A DNA stretch of 34,518 bases from Parapedobacter koreensis (lineage in GTDB: Bacteria > Bacteroidota > Bacteroidia > Sphingobacteriales > Sphingobacteriaceae), in assembly GCF_900109365.1 (NCBI RefSeq), contig NZ_FNZR01000016.1, positions 1 to 34,518 of the forward strand, read 5' to 3'. Below are positions 24,257-33,823 of this stretch, in pieces. Numbering within the stretch: the first letter of the stretch is position 1; the number at the start of each line of letters is the position of its first letter. A program made the translations under genes and the position numbers. Below the pieces are notes generated by a model. That model was not told the origin of the DNA. It was given only the letters and a program-made list of their open reading frames with translations, and made no database searches.

Positions 24257-27200
24257 ATGAAAAAACATGTAAAATGTTCACGGGGTACTCTTATGCCTGT
24301 GAATAATAACCAATTGATTGAGCCAGGCTCAATCCGACTACCCAATGCGACATTTAGAAAGAAAGTCATTATGAGCATTAATATCACGTCACTCTTATTG
24401 TTATTTGGGTGTATGCAACTTAGTGCAAAGTCTTTATCGCAAACCATTAGTTTCAAGGGAAAAGCCGAATCACTTACCAAAGTGTTTGCTGCTGTCGAAG
24501 CACAGACGGGTTATTTTGTTATTTATAATGCCAAAATCGTTAAATCGGCAAAGCCCATTACCATAACGGCTAATAATATGCCGCTGGATGAATTTTTGAA
24601 TAAGGTTTTAAAACCGCAGGCATTAAAATATACGATTAACGAAAACACCATTCTTGTTGCCAAAGCAGGAGACAGCAACAGTTTGAAGCCAATGGCTTTG
24701 ATGGCTTTGCAGCAGCGAGAAATTACCGGTCGAGTGACAAATAATTTGGGAGAACCCTTGGGAGGGGTGACCGTTTCGTTGAAGGGGCAGGAAACCGCCG
24801 CTCAAACCGATGGCGGAGGCAATTACCGCTTGGCCCTTCCTTCGGACTATACGGGACCGCTGGTTTTTACCATCGTGGGCTACGAAACCTTGGAAGTACC
24901 GCTACCGGCCGGAAATACCGCAAATGTGACCTTAAACGAAAAGGTCAATGATTTGGACGAAGTGGTGGTTGTTGGATACGGAACAAGCAGAAGGCAGGAT
25001 TTAACCGGATCCGTTGCCTCCATCGGTGTCAACCAAATCAAGGACCTCGCTGTTTCGCGTATCGACCAAGCTTTGTTGGGGAAAGTAGCTGGTGTACAGG
25101 TAAAAACCGCTACGGGAGAACCCGGTGCGCCACCCCAAATCCGGGTTAGGGGAATTGGTAGTATCTCAGCGGGTGTGACGCCTTTGTACGTGGTCGATGG
25201 TTTTCCGACAGACAATATCGAAACATTAAATCCAAATGATATCGAGAGCTTGGACATCCTAAAAGATGCTTCTGCAACAGCTATTTACGGTTCGCGTGGC
25301 TCAAACGGTGTGGTAATCATTAATACAAAGCGAGGCAAATCTGGAAAAGTGATGCTGAATTTTGATACGTACTATGGTTATCAGAGTGTCTTGAAACGGC
25401 CGGAAATGAAAAATTCAATAGAACAAGCGCAGTTTTTCTTTGATGGAATGCGGAATACAAATTTGGATAAAGGGAATGATGTATCGGGTGATCCGACGAA
25501 ATGGACAGCTCCAGTTCCACAAATTATCTTGGACGTGCTTGAAGGCAGAAACACGACAGATGAGGACGCACTGGATGGAATATTACGCACAGCACCTCAA
25601 CAGCAGTACCAACTGTCGGCAAGTGGCGGTTCTGAAAATGTGCGGTTTGTCCTGTCTGGTGAATATTTGAAACAAGATGGCATTGTCGTCAATAGCGACT
25701 TTGAACGGTATTCATTCAGAACGAACATAGACGGTAAAGTATCGGATAGGGTGACCATCAAGGCAAGCCTAAATCCTTCATTTACCAATAAAAGGGCGTT
25801 GCCCTCCACCGGCGTATGTTGCTTGGGTTCGGGCATCGTGGCCGCAGCCATGAATATTCATAATTTCAGGCCGTTGCGCGATGCGAATGGTGGATTTACG
25901 AATTATGACGGCTTGTCCGATATGGCAGCGGTATATAATCCATTGGCGGTCGCACATGATACGCAAGTCGGCCAGCGTAGGTTGCGTCTTTTGGGAAATA
26001 TCTCGTCTGAGCTAAAAATTACCAATGATCTTAGTTTTAACGTGTTGTTGGGTGGTAGTATCTTAAATGACAAAGGATTCATATTCAAGCCTTCCCAGCC
26101 TTATTTTTTCAATGAACCGGCCTCAGGAACAGATGATGCGGCAATGAGTGTCAATTGGCTGAACGAATATATCCTGAATTACAACAAGACGTTCAATGAC
26201 AAGCACAACCTCGCCGTCATGGCAGGCTACACGATTCAAAAGGAATGGGGCGAATTGAATTCGTTGACCAGCAACCGGTACCCGAACAATATGGTACCGA
26301 CGTTGAATGCGGTGAGTGGGATACTTACTGGCGGCGGCTCGGAACGGTACGAGTGGTCTATCCTTTCTTACCTGGGAAGAATTAACTATAACTATGCAAG
26401 TAAATACTATTTGACAGCATCCATACGTACCGATGGTTCTTCTCGTTTTGGACGTGATAATAAATATGGGTTGTTCCCATCGTTTGCTTTGGCTTATCGC
26501 ATTTCAGAGGAAGATTTCGTCGATCTTAGCTTCTTGAATGATTGGAAATTGCGCGTGAGCTATGGGGAAACAGGAAATAACAATATCGGTAACTATGCAC
26601 ATTTAGCGACGATAAACTATGAGAAATATGCCTTCGGCGGTGACGCAGTGGGTGGTTTTTCGTTGAATAACCTGGCCAATCCGAACCTCACATGGGAAAA
26701 GCAAAAATCCATGAATATCGGGACCGATATCAATCTTTTTAACAGTAGACTGAATGTCGTCATTGATTACTTCCGGTCACAAAACACCGACTTATTACTG
26801 AATGTCGCAATACCCGGTACGACGGGCTTCAGCAATGCATTGCAGAATATCGGGAAGGTGCAAAACACAGGTTGGGAGTTCGTCGTCGGCTCTCAAAACT
26901 TTACGGGCAATTTCCAATGGTCTACCGATTTCAACCTGTCTATGTACAGAAACAAAGTACTGGAACTGGGAGCAGGAGGCGATCCGATTTATGCAGGCAA
27001 TAATGTGACGATGATTGGGCAGCCAATTGGTATGTTCTTCGGCTTTTTGACCGATGGTATATTCATGAATCAGCAGGAATTGGCGCAAGGCCCCATTTAT
27101 AATCCCAATGGTGCAGACGCTTCCCGTGCTGGCGATATCCGGTTTGTAGATATGAACGGTGACGGTATTATCAATTCTGCGGATAACACCATCATGGGGT

Positions 27201-27712
27201 CTCCTTATCCTGATTTTTATTACGGGATGACCAATAACTTTTCGTATCGCGATTTCAGTTTGTCCGTTAGTTTCCAAGGTTCTCAGGGCGGTAAAATTTA
27301 CAACATGTCAAGAGACGGTGGAAATAGCGGCAGAGCGCGGGTAAGAGGTTATGCTTTCAGCAACAACTATTGGAAATCCGAGCAAGAACCCGGTGACGGA
27401 GTGACCCCTCGCCCCAACGATGTTCCTACAGGCGGAAGACGCCTTCCAAGCCAAGCGTTATTGGATGAGGCCTCTTTTCTGCGGATTAATAACATCACGT
27501 TGTCTTATGCTTTTTCAAGCGCGGTTATCCAACGCATAGGCGTCGGCGGCTTACGGCTTTATTTCAGCGCAAATAATCCGTTTATCTTCACTAAAAATAC
27601 CGCCTTTAATCCGGATGTAAGTATGAATGATAATCCCCTTCAGCCCGGGATAGAATCTAATAATTATCCAATACCCAAGAGCTTCATTTTAGGGTTAAAC
27701 TTGTCGTTTTAG
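24257..27712 (+). CDS. SusC-like TonB-dependent outer-membrane transporter with STN signalling domain, module 2
   Basis: A 1151-residue paralogue of the first SusC with the same domain order: a long N-terminal extension before the hydrophobic export core (about residues 39-57), STN domain (about 66-137), carboxypeptidase-regulatory-like domain (about 155-230), plug with VVVGYGTSRRQDLTGSV near residue 236 and RGSNGVVIINTKRGK, then the beta-barrel. The ATG at 24257 keeps the same leader spacing as the first susC; an internal ATG at 24371 would trim the extension. Plug and many barrel segments are almost the same in the two proteins, whereas several barrel segments differ, for example a Cys-Cys pair in STGVCCLGSG (about residue 518) with no counterpart in the first copy. 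The SusD gene follows after 21 bases. Confidence 0.96.
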   Translation: MKKHVKCSRGTLMPVNNNQLIEPGSIRLPNATFRKKVIMSINITSLLLLFGCMQLSAKSLSQTISFKGKAESLTKVFAAVEAQTGYFVIYNAKIVKSAKPITITANNMPLDEFLNKVLKPQALKYTINENTILVAKAGDSNSLKPMALMALQQREITGRVTNNLGEPLGGVTVSLKGQETAAQTDGGGNYRLALPSDYTGPLVFTIVGYETLEVPLPAGNTANVTLNEKVNDLDEVVVVGYGTSRRQDLTGSVASIGVNQIKDLAVSRIDQALLGKVAGVQVKTATGEPGAPPQIRVRGIGSISAGVTPLYVVDGFPTDNIETLNPNDIESLDILKDASATAIYGSRGSNGVVIINTKRGKSGKVMLNFDTYYGYQSVLKRPEMKNSIEQAQFFFDGMRNTNLDKGNDVSGDPTKWTAPVPQIILDVLEGRNTTDEDALDGILRTAPQQQYQLSASGGSENVRFVLSGEYLKQDGIVVNSDFERYSFRTNIDGKVSDRVTIKASLNPSFTNKRALPSTGVCCLGSGIVAAAMNIHNFRPLRDANGGFTNYDGLSDMAAVYNPLAVAHDTQVGQRRLRLLGNISSELKITNDLSFNVLLGGSILNDKGFIFKPSQPYFFNEPASGTDDAAMSVNWLNEYILNYNKTFNDKHNLAVMAGYTIQKEWGELNSLTSNRYPNNMVPTLNAVSGILTGGGSERYEWSILSYLGRINYNYASKYYLTASIRTDGSSRFGRDNKYGLFPSFALAYRISEEDFVDLSFLNDWKLRVSYGETGNNNIGNYAHLATINYEKYAFGGDAVGGFSLNNLANPNLTWEKQKSMNIGTDINLFNSRLNVVIDYFRSQNTDLLLNVAIPGTTGFSNALQNIGKVQNTGWEFVVGSQNFTGNFQWSTDFNLSMYRNKVLELGAGGDPIYAGNNVTMIGQPIGMFFGFLTDGIFMNQQELAQGPIYNPNGADASRAGDIRFVDMNGDGIINSADNTIMGSPYPDFYYGMTNNFSYRDFSLSVSFQGSQGGKIYNMSRDGGNSGRARVRGYAFSNNYWKSEQEPGDGVTPRPNDVPTGGRRLPSQALLDEASFLRINNITLSYAFSSAVIQRIGVGGLRLYFSANNPFIFTKNTAFNPDVSMNDNPLQPGIESNNYPIPKSFILGLNLSF

Positions 27713-27733
27713 TGGCCATTATAACTGAATAAC

Positions 27734-29182
27734 ATGAAAAATATACATATTATCTGCTTATTAGCTATTTCGTTAATCATAGCGTCATGTAGCGATAAAT
27801 TCATCGAACTCGATCCGATCTCTACCGTGAATGTGGATAATCTTTATAAAACCGATAAAGATTTTCAGGATGCTGTTTTGGGGTGCTATGCTGTATTTCG
27901 CGAACAGTATAAAAGTTTTTGGGAATTGACGGATTTGCGTAGTGATGATTCGTGGCACCAGCTGGGAAACGATTCCCGGAGAATTTCTTATGACGTGTTC
28001 ACGCTCGATCCGAATGTGAGTTCTCTACGGAATAATTGGTTGAATTATTACAAAGTCATCAACCTCGCCAATACGATGCTTGTAAAAATCGAGGGGGCAG
28101 ACGAGGCCATTGTCGTCAATAAAGCGCGGCACATTGGTGAAGCAAAATTTCTGCGTGCACTTGCTTACTTCGACCTCGTGCGGCTGTTTGGGGATGTTCC
28201 GATGCCGACTACACCATTGACCATCGAGGAGGCCTATAATGCTGGACGGACGAGTGTCACGACCATTTATAATGACGTGATAATACCCGATTTGATGGTC
28301 GCAGAGACCAATTTGCCTACCAGTTATGCAGGGGCAGACGTGGGACGGGCCACCAGTGGAGCCGCAAAAGCACTGCTTGGAAAAGTATACTTGACCGTTA
28401 AGGATTTTCCGAAAGCGGAAGCTAAACTACAAGAGGTGACCACCATGGGATATGATCTGCTTGCCAACTATACCGATCTGTTTGATTATACCAAGGATGA
28501 GCACCACAGCGAATATATTTTTGATATCGAATACGAGCAGGGATTGGGGGATCTGGGCAGTCCATTTACCAACAATTTTCTTCCCAAGTCCGTCGGCGGA
28601 ACAGCGGAGGCGTATTTCGGTGTGATTGGAGGAGCAGAAGAAATGAATCAACCTACACAGGATCTGATCGATGCGTTTGAACCGCAAGATTTGCGTAAAG
28701 ATGTTACCGGTATCGGTGGTGGTGGATTTTATGATGAGACCGGGTTTTTCCACCGGTGGGTAGCCATGAACACCTTCACAAAAAAATACGTCACGAACAT
28801 CACCACGCATCATGATAGCCCCGCTAATTGGAAAGTAATACGGTATGCTGATGTCTTATTGATGTACGCAGAAGCCCTTAATGAAAACAATAAAACAGAT
28901 GAAGCACTTGCCCCATTAAATCGGATACGCCGGAGAGCCGGTGTGGAAGAATACGAAAACCTGGATCAGGGAACAGCGAGGGAAAAGATATGGCAGGAAA
29001 GAAGATTGGAATTAGCCATGGAGGGGCATCGTTGGTTTGACCTATTGCGTACGGAAAGGGCGTTTTCCGTCATGGAAAAGTACGGGATGAAAGCGTACAT
29101 GACGGTTTTCCCGATACCGTTGGGCGAAATCCGTGTTATCAACAATGAGAATGTGCTCTATCAAAACCCTGGATACAACTAA
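27734..29182 (+). CDS. SusD/RagB-family surface ligand-binding lipoprotein, module 2
   Basis: A 482-residue SusD-family protein with a lipoprotein signal peptide (lipobox IASC, lipidated Cys19). It is clearly paralogous to the first SusD: both share the N-terminal pattern NLYKTDKDFQDAV or a near version, FLRALAYFDLVRLFG, ATSGAAKALLGKVYLT, RYADVLLMYAEALNENNKT, GHRWFDLLRT and the C-terminal QNPGYN. It should form the lid of the second SusC and bind the ligand at the cell surface. The GH92 gene follows after 12 bases, so susC, susD and both GH92 genes are likely one transcript. Confidence 0.95.
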   Translation: MKNIHIICLLAISLIIASCSDKFIELDPISTVNVDNLYKTDKDFQDAVLGCYAVFREQYKSFWELTDLRSDDSWHQLGNDSRRISYDVFTLDPNVSSLRNNWLNYYKVINLANTMLVKIEGADEAIVVNKARHIGEAKFLRALAYFDLVRLFGDVPMPTTPLTIEEAYNAGRTSVTTIYNDVIIPDLMVAETNLPTSYAGADVGRATSGAAKALLGKVYLTVKDFPKAEAKLQEVTTMGYDLLANYTDLFDYTKDEHHSEYIFDIEYEQGLGDLGSPFTNNFLPKSVGGTAEAYFGVIGGAEEMNQPTQDLIDAFEPQDLRKDVTGIGGGGFYDETGFFHRWVAMNTFTKKYVTNITTHHDSPANWKVIRYADVLLMYAEALNENNKTDEALAPLNRIRRRAGVEEYENLDQGTAREKIWQERRLELAMEGHRWFDLLRTERAFSVMEKYGMKAYMTVFPIPLGEIRVINNENVLYQNPGYN

Positions 29183-29194
29183 TCAAAATCGTTT

Positions 29195-31486
29195 ATGCGA
29201 ACAGAAAAGAAAATAGCTGCATTCCTGCTTTTGGTTGCAGGGTCTCAGTTGCTGAGTTTGACAAGTACGTATGCGCAAAATAACAAGGGAGTCTTGGATT
29301 ATATCGACCCCAACATCGGTACGGTTGCGCCCTTGCTGAATATGAACCGTCCGGTGGTGCACCTGCCCAACCAGCTGATCCGGGTATTCCCCACGCAGCA
29401 GGATTACCTGGACATGCAGCAGACGGCATTCCCGATGACGACGCTGAACGTAATCACACCGCAATATGTCTTTGGCATCAAGCCCTCTGTGGGTGCGCTG
29501 CTGGATACGGGCTGGTACCGGCGGCTCACCTACGACCACGACTTCGAGGTGACGCGGCCGTGGTATTATTCGGCGTTGCTGACGGATGATGACGTCCGCG
29601 TGGAGTTCACGGCGGGTTCCCGTACGGGCATCTACCGGTTTACCTTTCCGGAAGGTGTCGACAAGAACCTGCACCTGTCGCACTACTACGAGGGCGGTGA
29701 CTACGAGGTGACCGATGGCCACGCGGTCATCGGGACGGAATACGTGGAAGACCCGGGGCACCAGCAAAAGGGCAAAGTATATATTTACGGGGTTTTCTCG
29801 GGTTCGCCGGAGCTGGGCACGAAAGCGGGCGACAAGAATTTCGGCCGGTATTCGGTATTAGGCCCGGTAGGTGATCCAGCACTTATGGAAGGCGAGCGTG
29901 CCTGGGCCCGATACGGTTCGGGTGAAGGCAATGTGGTCGAATTCCGCTATGCGATTTCGTTCATCAGCACGGAGCAGGCCAAGCAGAATTTCAAGGAGGA
30001 GGTCGCATCGGCGAGCTTCGAGGATTTCAAGTCAAACGGGGAGTCCGTGTGGGCAAAGACCATCGGGCGGATCCGGGTGGAGGGCGGTACGGAGGCCCAG
30101 CGGCGGAGCTTCTACACGGCGCTGTACCGGACTTATGTGCGCATGGTGGACATCACCGAGCAGGGGCGTTATTTCAGCGGGTTTGACGGGCAGGTTCATG
30201 CCGACACGCGGCCGTTCTATACGGAGGATTACACGTGGGGCAACCATCCGGCCATGCATCCGTTGCGGAGCATCCTGGATCCCCAGCGGGAGGCGGATAT
30301 GCTCCAGTCGTATGTGCGGATGTACGAGCAGGGCGGCTGGATGCCGGAGTACCCGAAGTATTTCGGCGATAGGGAGGGGATGTTCGCGTTCCATTCGGCG
30401 GTGATGTTCCTGGATGCCTACCGCAAAGGCATCCGGGATTTCGATGTGGAGAAGGCGTTTGAGGGCATTCTGAAGAATGCCGAGCAGGCCACGATGCTGC
30501 CCTTCCGCAACGGCCCCCGCGGTGCGCTGGAGGATTTCTACGACGCACATGGTTATTATCCCGCACTGCACCCCGGGGAGGAGGAGACCGACCCGTTTGC
30601 AGCGGAAAAAAAGGGGCAGCGGCGTTCTGCGGTTGCCGTCACCCTGGCACATAGCTATGACGACTGGGCGCTGTCCGAACTGGCCAGTGAGCTGGGGAAA
30701 CCAGCTATTGCACAGCGGTATGCGCCAAAGGCGAAGAACTACCGGAACCTCTGGCAGGATGATATCGGCATGTTCATGCCGAAAGATGCCAAGGGGCAGT
30801 GGATACCCATAGACCCTAAATTCGATGGCGGTTCTCATGGGTTTGATTACTACAACGAGAACAACGGCTGGAGCTACCTCTGGCATGTGCAGCATGACAT
30901 ACCGGGATTGACGCAACTGATGGGGGGCAAGGAGCAGTTAGAAGCTAAACTCGACCAGCTCTTTCGGGAAGGACTGGATCGGCCGAAGCCAGACTTTTGG
31001 GCCAAATTTCCAAATTCGACAGGTATGATCGGCCAGTTTTCAATGGGCAATCAAGTGGCCTATCATGTCCCTTACCTGTTTAACTTCACGGACTCACCCT
31101 GGAAGACCCAGAAATATACCCGCCTGACACTGGATACCTGGTTTCAGGACAACATCTTCGGTGTACCCGGAGATGAAGACGGCGGTGCGCTTTCGTCCTT
31201 CGTGGTTTTCACGGCCATGGGCTTTTATCCGGTCACGGCCGGTGTACCGATATACGCTATTACCAGCCCCGTCTTCAGCAAAGTGAGCATTGCGCTGGAT
31301 AACGGCAAGACATTCACGGTGGACGCCAAAGGCGCCTCGCGTACCAACAAATACATCCAATCGGCCAGCCTGAATGGGAAGGTGCTCGACTCCCTATGGT
31401 TTTCGCACGACGAACTTATGAATGGCGGGACATTGGAGTTGATCATGGGACCTGAAATTCCTAATAAAAAACAATCGGTACATTGA
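29195..31486 (+). CDS. GH92-family glycoside hydrolase (alpha-mannosidase family), Sec-exported copy
   Basis: A 763-residue GH92 protein of the usual length. It has a classical signal peptide cut near A27-Q28. The mature start DYIDPNIGT is a GH92 hallmark (usually DYVDPFIGT). The general acid is most likely Glu555 in NENNGWSYLWHVQHD. The catalytic base pair is most likely Asp660/Asp662 in PGDEDGGALSSF, consistent with the acid and paired aspartates described for characterised GH92 enzymes. TAMGFYPVTAG and ITSPVFSKV follow, as usual. GH92 enzymes are calcium-dependent, inverting exo-alpha-mannosidases. Differences from common family motifs (VQHDI instead of VPHDV, IGT followed by a divergent block) suggest an unusual subgroup. 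It is the upstream member of a tandem pair, and the codons are strikingly G/C-ending. Confidence 0.88.
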   Translation: MRTEKKIAAFLLLVAGSQLLSLTSTYAQNNKGVLDYIDPNIGTVAPLLNMNRPVVHLPNQLIRVFPTQQDYLDMQQTAFPMTTLNVITPQYVFGIKPSVGALLDTGWYRRLTYDHDFEVTRPWYYSALLTDDDVRVEFTAGSRTGIYRFTFPEGVDKNLHLSHYYEGGDYEVTDGHAVIGTEYVEDPGHQQKGKVYIYGVFSGSPELGTKAGDKNFGRYSVLGPVGDPALMEGERAWARYGSGEGNVVEFRYAISFISTEQAKQNFKEEVASASFEDFKSNGESVWAKTIGRIRVEGGTEAQRRSFYTALYRTYVRMVDITEQGRYFSGFDGQVHADTRPFYTEDYTWGNHPAMHPLRSILDPQREADMLQSYVRMYEQGGWMPEYPKYFGDREGMFAFHSAVMFLDAYRKGIRDFDVEKAFEGILKNAEQATMLPFRNGPRGALEDFYDAHGYYPALHPGEEETDPFAAEKKGQRRSAVAVTLAHSYDDWALSELASELGKPAIAQRYAPKAKNYRNLWQDDIGMFMPKDAKGQWIPIDPKFDGGSHGFDYYNENNGWSYLWHVQHDIPGLTQLMGGKEQLEAKLDQLFREGLDRPKPDFWAKFPNSTGMIGQFSMGNQVAYHVPYLFNFTDSPWKTQKYTRLTLDTWFQDNIFGVPGDEDGGALSSFVVFTAMGFYPVTAGVPIYAITSPVFSKVSIALDNGKTFTVDAKGASRTNKYIQSASLNGKVLDSLWFSHDELMNGGTLELIMGPEIPNKKQSVH
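29344..31449 (+). repeat. Tandem GH92 duplication, upstream unit
   Basis: This stretch aligns without gaps to 31643-33748 at a constant offset of 2299 bases. The first part, 29344 to about 30663, is nearly identical at the DNA level, with only scattered mostly third-position changes. Two more divergent patches follow, about 30664-30736 and about 30911-31040. Similarity begins just after the export signal and ends just before the stop codon. Confidence 0.9.
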
Positions 31487-31496
31487 CAAAATATAA

Positions 31497-33776
31497 ATGC
31501 AAATGTTGAAAAAAAGTACACCGAAAGGCCTGTTGCTTTTGGCGATATGGACGGCCATGGGCTGCCACGCCGATAGGCCGTCAGACAACAACCTGGATTA
31601 TATCGATCCAACAATCGGTAATATCGCACCACTGTTGAATACGAACCGTCCGGTGGTGCACCTGCCCAACCAGCTGATCCGGGTATTCCCCACGCAGCAG
31701 GATTACCTGGACATGCAGCAGACGGCATTCCCGATGACGACGCTGAATGTGATCACACCGCAATATGTCTTTGGCATCAAGCCCTCTGTGGGTGCGCTGC
31801 TGGATACGGGCTGGTACCGGCGGCTCACCTACGACCACGACTTCGAGGTGACGCGGCCGTGGTATTATTCGGCGTTGCTGACGGATGATGACGTCCGCGT
31901 GGAGTTCACGGCGGGTTCCCGTACGGGCATCTACCGGTTTACCTTTCCGGAAGGTGTCGACAAGAACCTGCACCTGTCGCACTATTACGAGGGCGGTGAC
32001 TATGAGGTGACCGATGGCCACGCGGTCATCGGGACGGAATACGTGGAAGACCCGGGGCACCAGCAAAAGGGCAAAGTATATATTTACGGGGTTTTCTCGG
32101 GTTCGCCGGAGCTGGGCACGAAAGCGGGCGACAAGAATTTCGGCCGGTATTCGGTATTAGGCCCGGTAGGTGATCCAGCACTTATGGAAGGCGAGCGTGC
32201 CTGGGCCCGATACGGTTCGGGTGAAGGCAATGTGGTCGAATTCCGCTATGCGATTTCGTTCATCAGCACGGAGCAGGCCAAGCAGAATTTCCAGGAAGAG
32301 GTCGCATCGGCGAGCTTCGAGGATTTCAAGTCAAACGGGGAGTCCGTGTGGGCAAAGACCATCGGGCGGATCCGGGTGGAGGGCGGCACGGAGGCCCAGC
32401 GGCGGAGCTTCTACACGGCGCTGTACCGGACTTATGTGCGCATGGTGGACATTACCGAGCAGGGACGCTACTTCAGCGGGTTTGACGGGCAGGTTCATGC
32501 CGACACACGGCCGTTCTATACGGAGGATTACACGTGGGGCAACCATCCGGCCATGCATCCGCTGCGGAGCATCCTGGATCCCCAGCGGGAGGCGGATATG
32601 CTCCAGTCGTATGTGCGGATGTACGAGCAGGGCGGCTGGATGCCGGAATATCCGAAGCATTTCGGTGACCGTGAGGGAATGTTCGCCTTCCATTCGGCGG
32701 TGATGTTCCTGGATGCCTACCGCAAGGGCATCCGGGATTTCGATGTGGAGAAGGCGTTTGAGGGCATCCTGAAGAATGCCGAGCAGGCCACGATGCTGCC
32801 ATCTCGCAACGGCCCCCGCGGTGCGCTGGAGGATTTCTACGACGCACATGGTTATTACCCCGCACTGCACCCCGGGGAAGTGGAGACCGACCCGTTTGCA
32901 GCGGCAAAACGGGGGCAGCGGCGTTCTGCGGTTGCCGTCACCCTGGCACGTAGCTATGACGATTGGGCACTGTCTGAGTTTGCCCGTGAATTAGGTAAAG
33001 GTGATGTTGCTGAAAGGTTTTCCCCTTTGACAAAAAACTACCGGAACCTCTGGCAGGATGATATCGGCATGTTCATGCCGAAAGATGCCAAGGGGCAGTG
33101 GATACCCATCGATCCCAAATTCGATGGTGAACATGCCGGCAACGACTATTATAATGAGAACAACGGCTGGAGCTACCTCTGGCATGTGCAGCATGACATA
33201 CCGGGATTGATGGAATTGATGGGCGGCAAGAAAGGGATGGAGGCTAAACTCGATCAGCTTTTCAGGGAACCAATAGGAAGAAGTAAGTACCAGTTTTGGG
33301 CAAAATTTCCTGACCAGACGGGTTTGATTGGCCAGTTTTCAATGGGCAATCAGGTGACATACCACATTCCTTACCTGTTCAACTTCACGGACTCGCCGTG
33401 GAAGACCCAGAAGTACACGCGCCTGATACTGGATACCTGGTTTCAGGACAACATCTTCGGTGTACCCGGTGATGAAGACGGCGGTGCGCTTTCGGCCTTC
33501 GTGGTTTTCACGGCCATGGGTTTTTATCCGGTAACAGCCGGCGTACCGATGTACACCATTACCAGTCCCGTCTTCAGCAAAGTGAGCATCGCCCTGGATA
33601 ATGGCAAGACGTTCACGGTGGATGCCAAAGGTGCCTCGCGTACCAACAAATACATCCAATCGGCCAGCCTGAATGGGAAGGTGCTCGACTCCCTGTGGTT
33701 TTCGCACGAGGATCTCATGAATGGCGGGACATTGGAGTTGGTCATGGGCGATAAACCAAAAGGGATATCCCAATAA
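31497..33776 (+). CDS. GH92-family glycoside hydrolase (alpha-mannosidase family), lipoprotein copy
   Basis: A 759-residue GH92 protein nearly identical to the preceding gene over the first two thirds of the catalytic region. The predicted catalytic residues are conserved: Glu554 and Asp659/Asp661. The N-terminus differs completely. It is a lipoprotein signal with lipobox AMGC and lipidated Cys23, so this copy should be membrane-anchored while its twin is soluble. It begins 10 bases after the stop of the first copy. An alternative ATG at 31503 would shorten the signal by two residues. Divergent patches fall near residues 489-513, 546-551 (just before the acid) and 572-614, which could tune substrate specificity. 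Surface or periplasmic orientation of the lipoprotein is not resolved. Confidence 0.88.
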   Translation: MQMLKKSTPKGLLLLAIWTAMGCHADRPSDNNLDYIDPTIGNIAPLLNTNRPVVHLPNQLIRVFPTQQDYLDMQQTAFPMTTLNVITPQYVFGIKPSVGALLDTGWYRRLTYDHDFEVTRPWYYSALLTDDDVRVEFTAGSRTGIYRFTFPEGVDKNLHLSHYYEGGDYEVTDGHAVIGTEYVEDPGHQQKGKVYIYGVFSGSPELGTKAGDKNFGRYSVLGPVGDPALMEGERAWARYGSGEGNVVEFRYAISFISTEQAKQNFQEEVASASFEDFKSNGESVWAKTIGRIRVEGGTEAQRRSFYTALYRTYVRMVDITEQGRYFSGFDGQVHADTRPFYTEDYTWGNHPAMHPLRSILDPQREADMLQSYVRMYEQGGWMPEYPKHFGDREGMFAFHSAVMFLDAYRKGIRDFDVEKAFEGILKNAEQATMLPSRNGPRGALEDFYDAHGYYPALHPGEVETDPFAAAKRGQRRSAVAVTLARSYDDWALSEFARELGKGDVAERFSPLTKNYRNLWQDDIGMFMPKDAKGQWIPIDPKFDGEHAGNDYYNENNGWSYLWHVQHDIPGLMELMGGKKGMEAKLDQLFREPIGRSKYQFWAKFPDQTGLIGQFSMGNQVTYHIPYLFNFTDSPWKTQKYTRLILDTWFQDNIFGVPGDEDGGALSAFVVFTAMGFYPVTAGVPMYTITSPVFSKVSIALDNGKTFTVDAKGASRTNKYIQSASLNGKVLDSLWFSHEDLMNGGTLELVMGDKPKGISQ
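31643..33748 (+). repeat. Tandem GH92 duplication, downstream unit
   Basis: This is the second unit of the 2299-base-period duplication and pairs with 29344-31449. The near-identical section is 31643 to about 32962. The absence of any insertion or deletion across the whole unit, despite patches of clear divergence, points to recent duplication or gene conversion between coding sequences under selection. Confidence 0.9.
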
Positions 33777-33823
33777 TAGGCTAAAGGTTGATCATAAGAT
33801 AGTTTACACATTTCAAAAAAAAC

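Noticed and set aside
29183-30916. Long minus- and plus-strand alternative frames inside the GH92 genes (also 31581-32907)
   Set aside because: They occur at the same place in both GH92 copies only because the DNA is duplicated. The translations are low-complexity Arg/Pro-rich and show no family signature.
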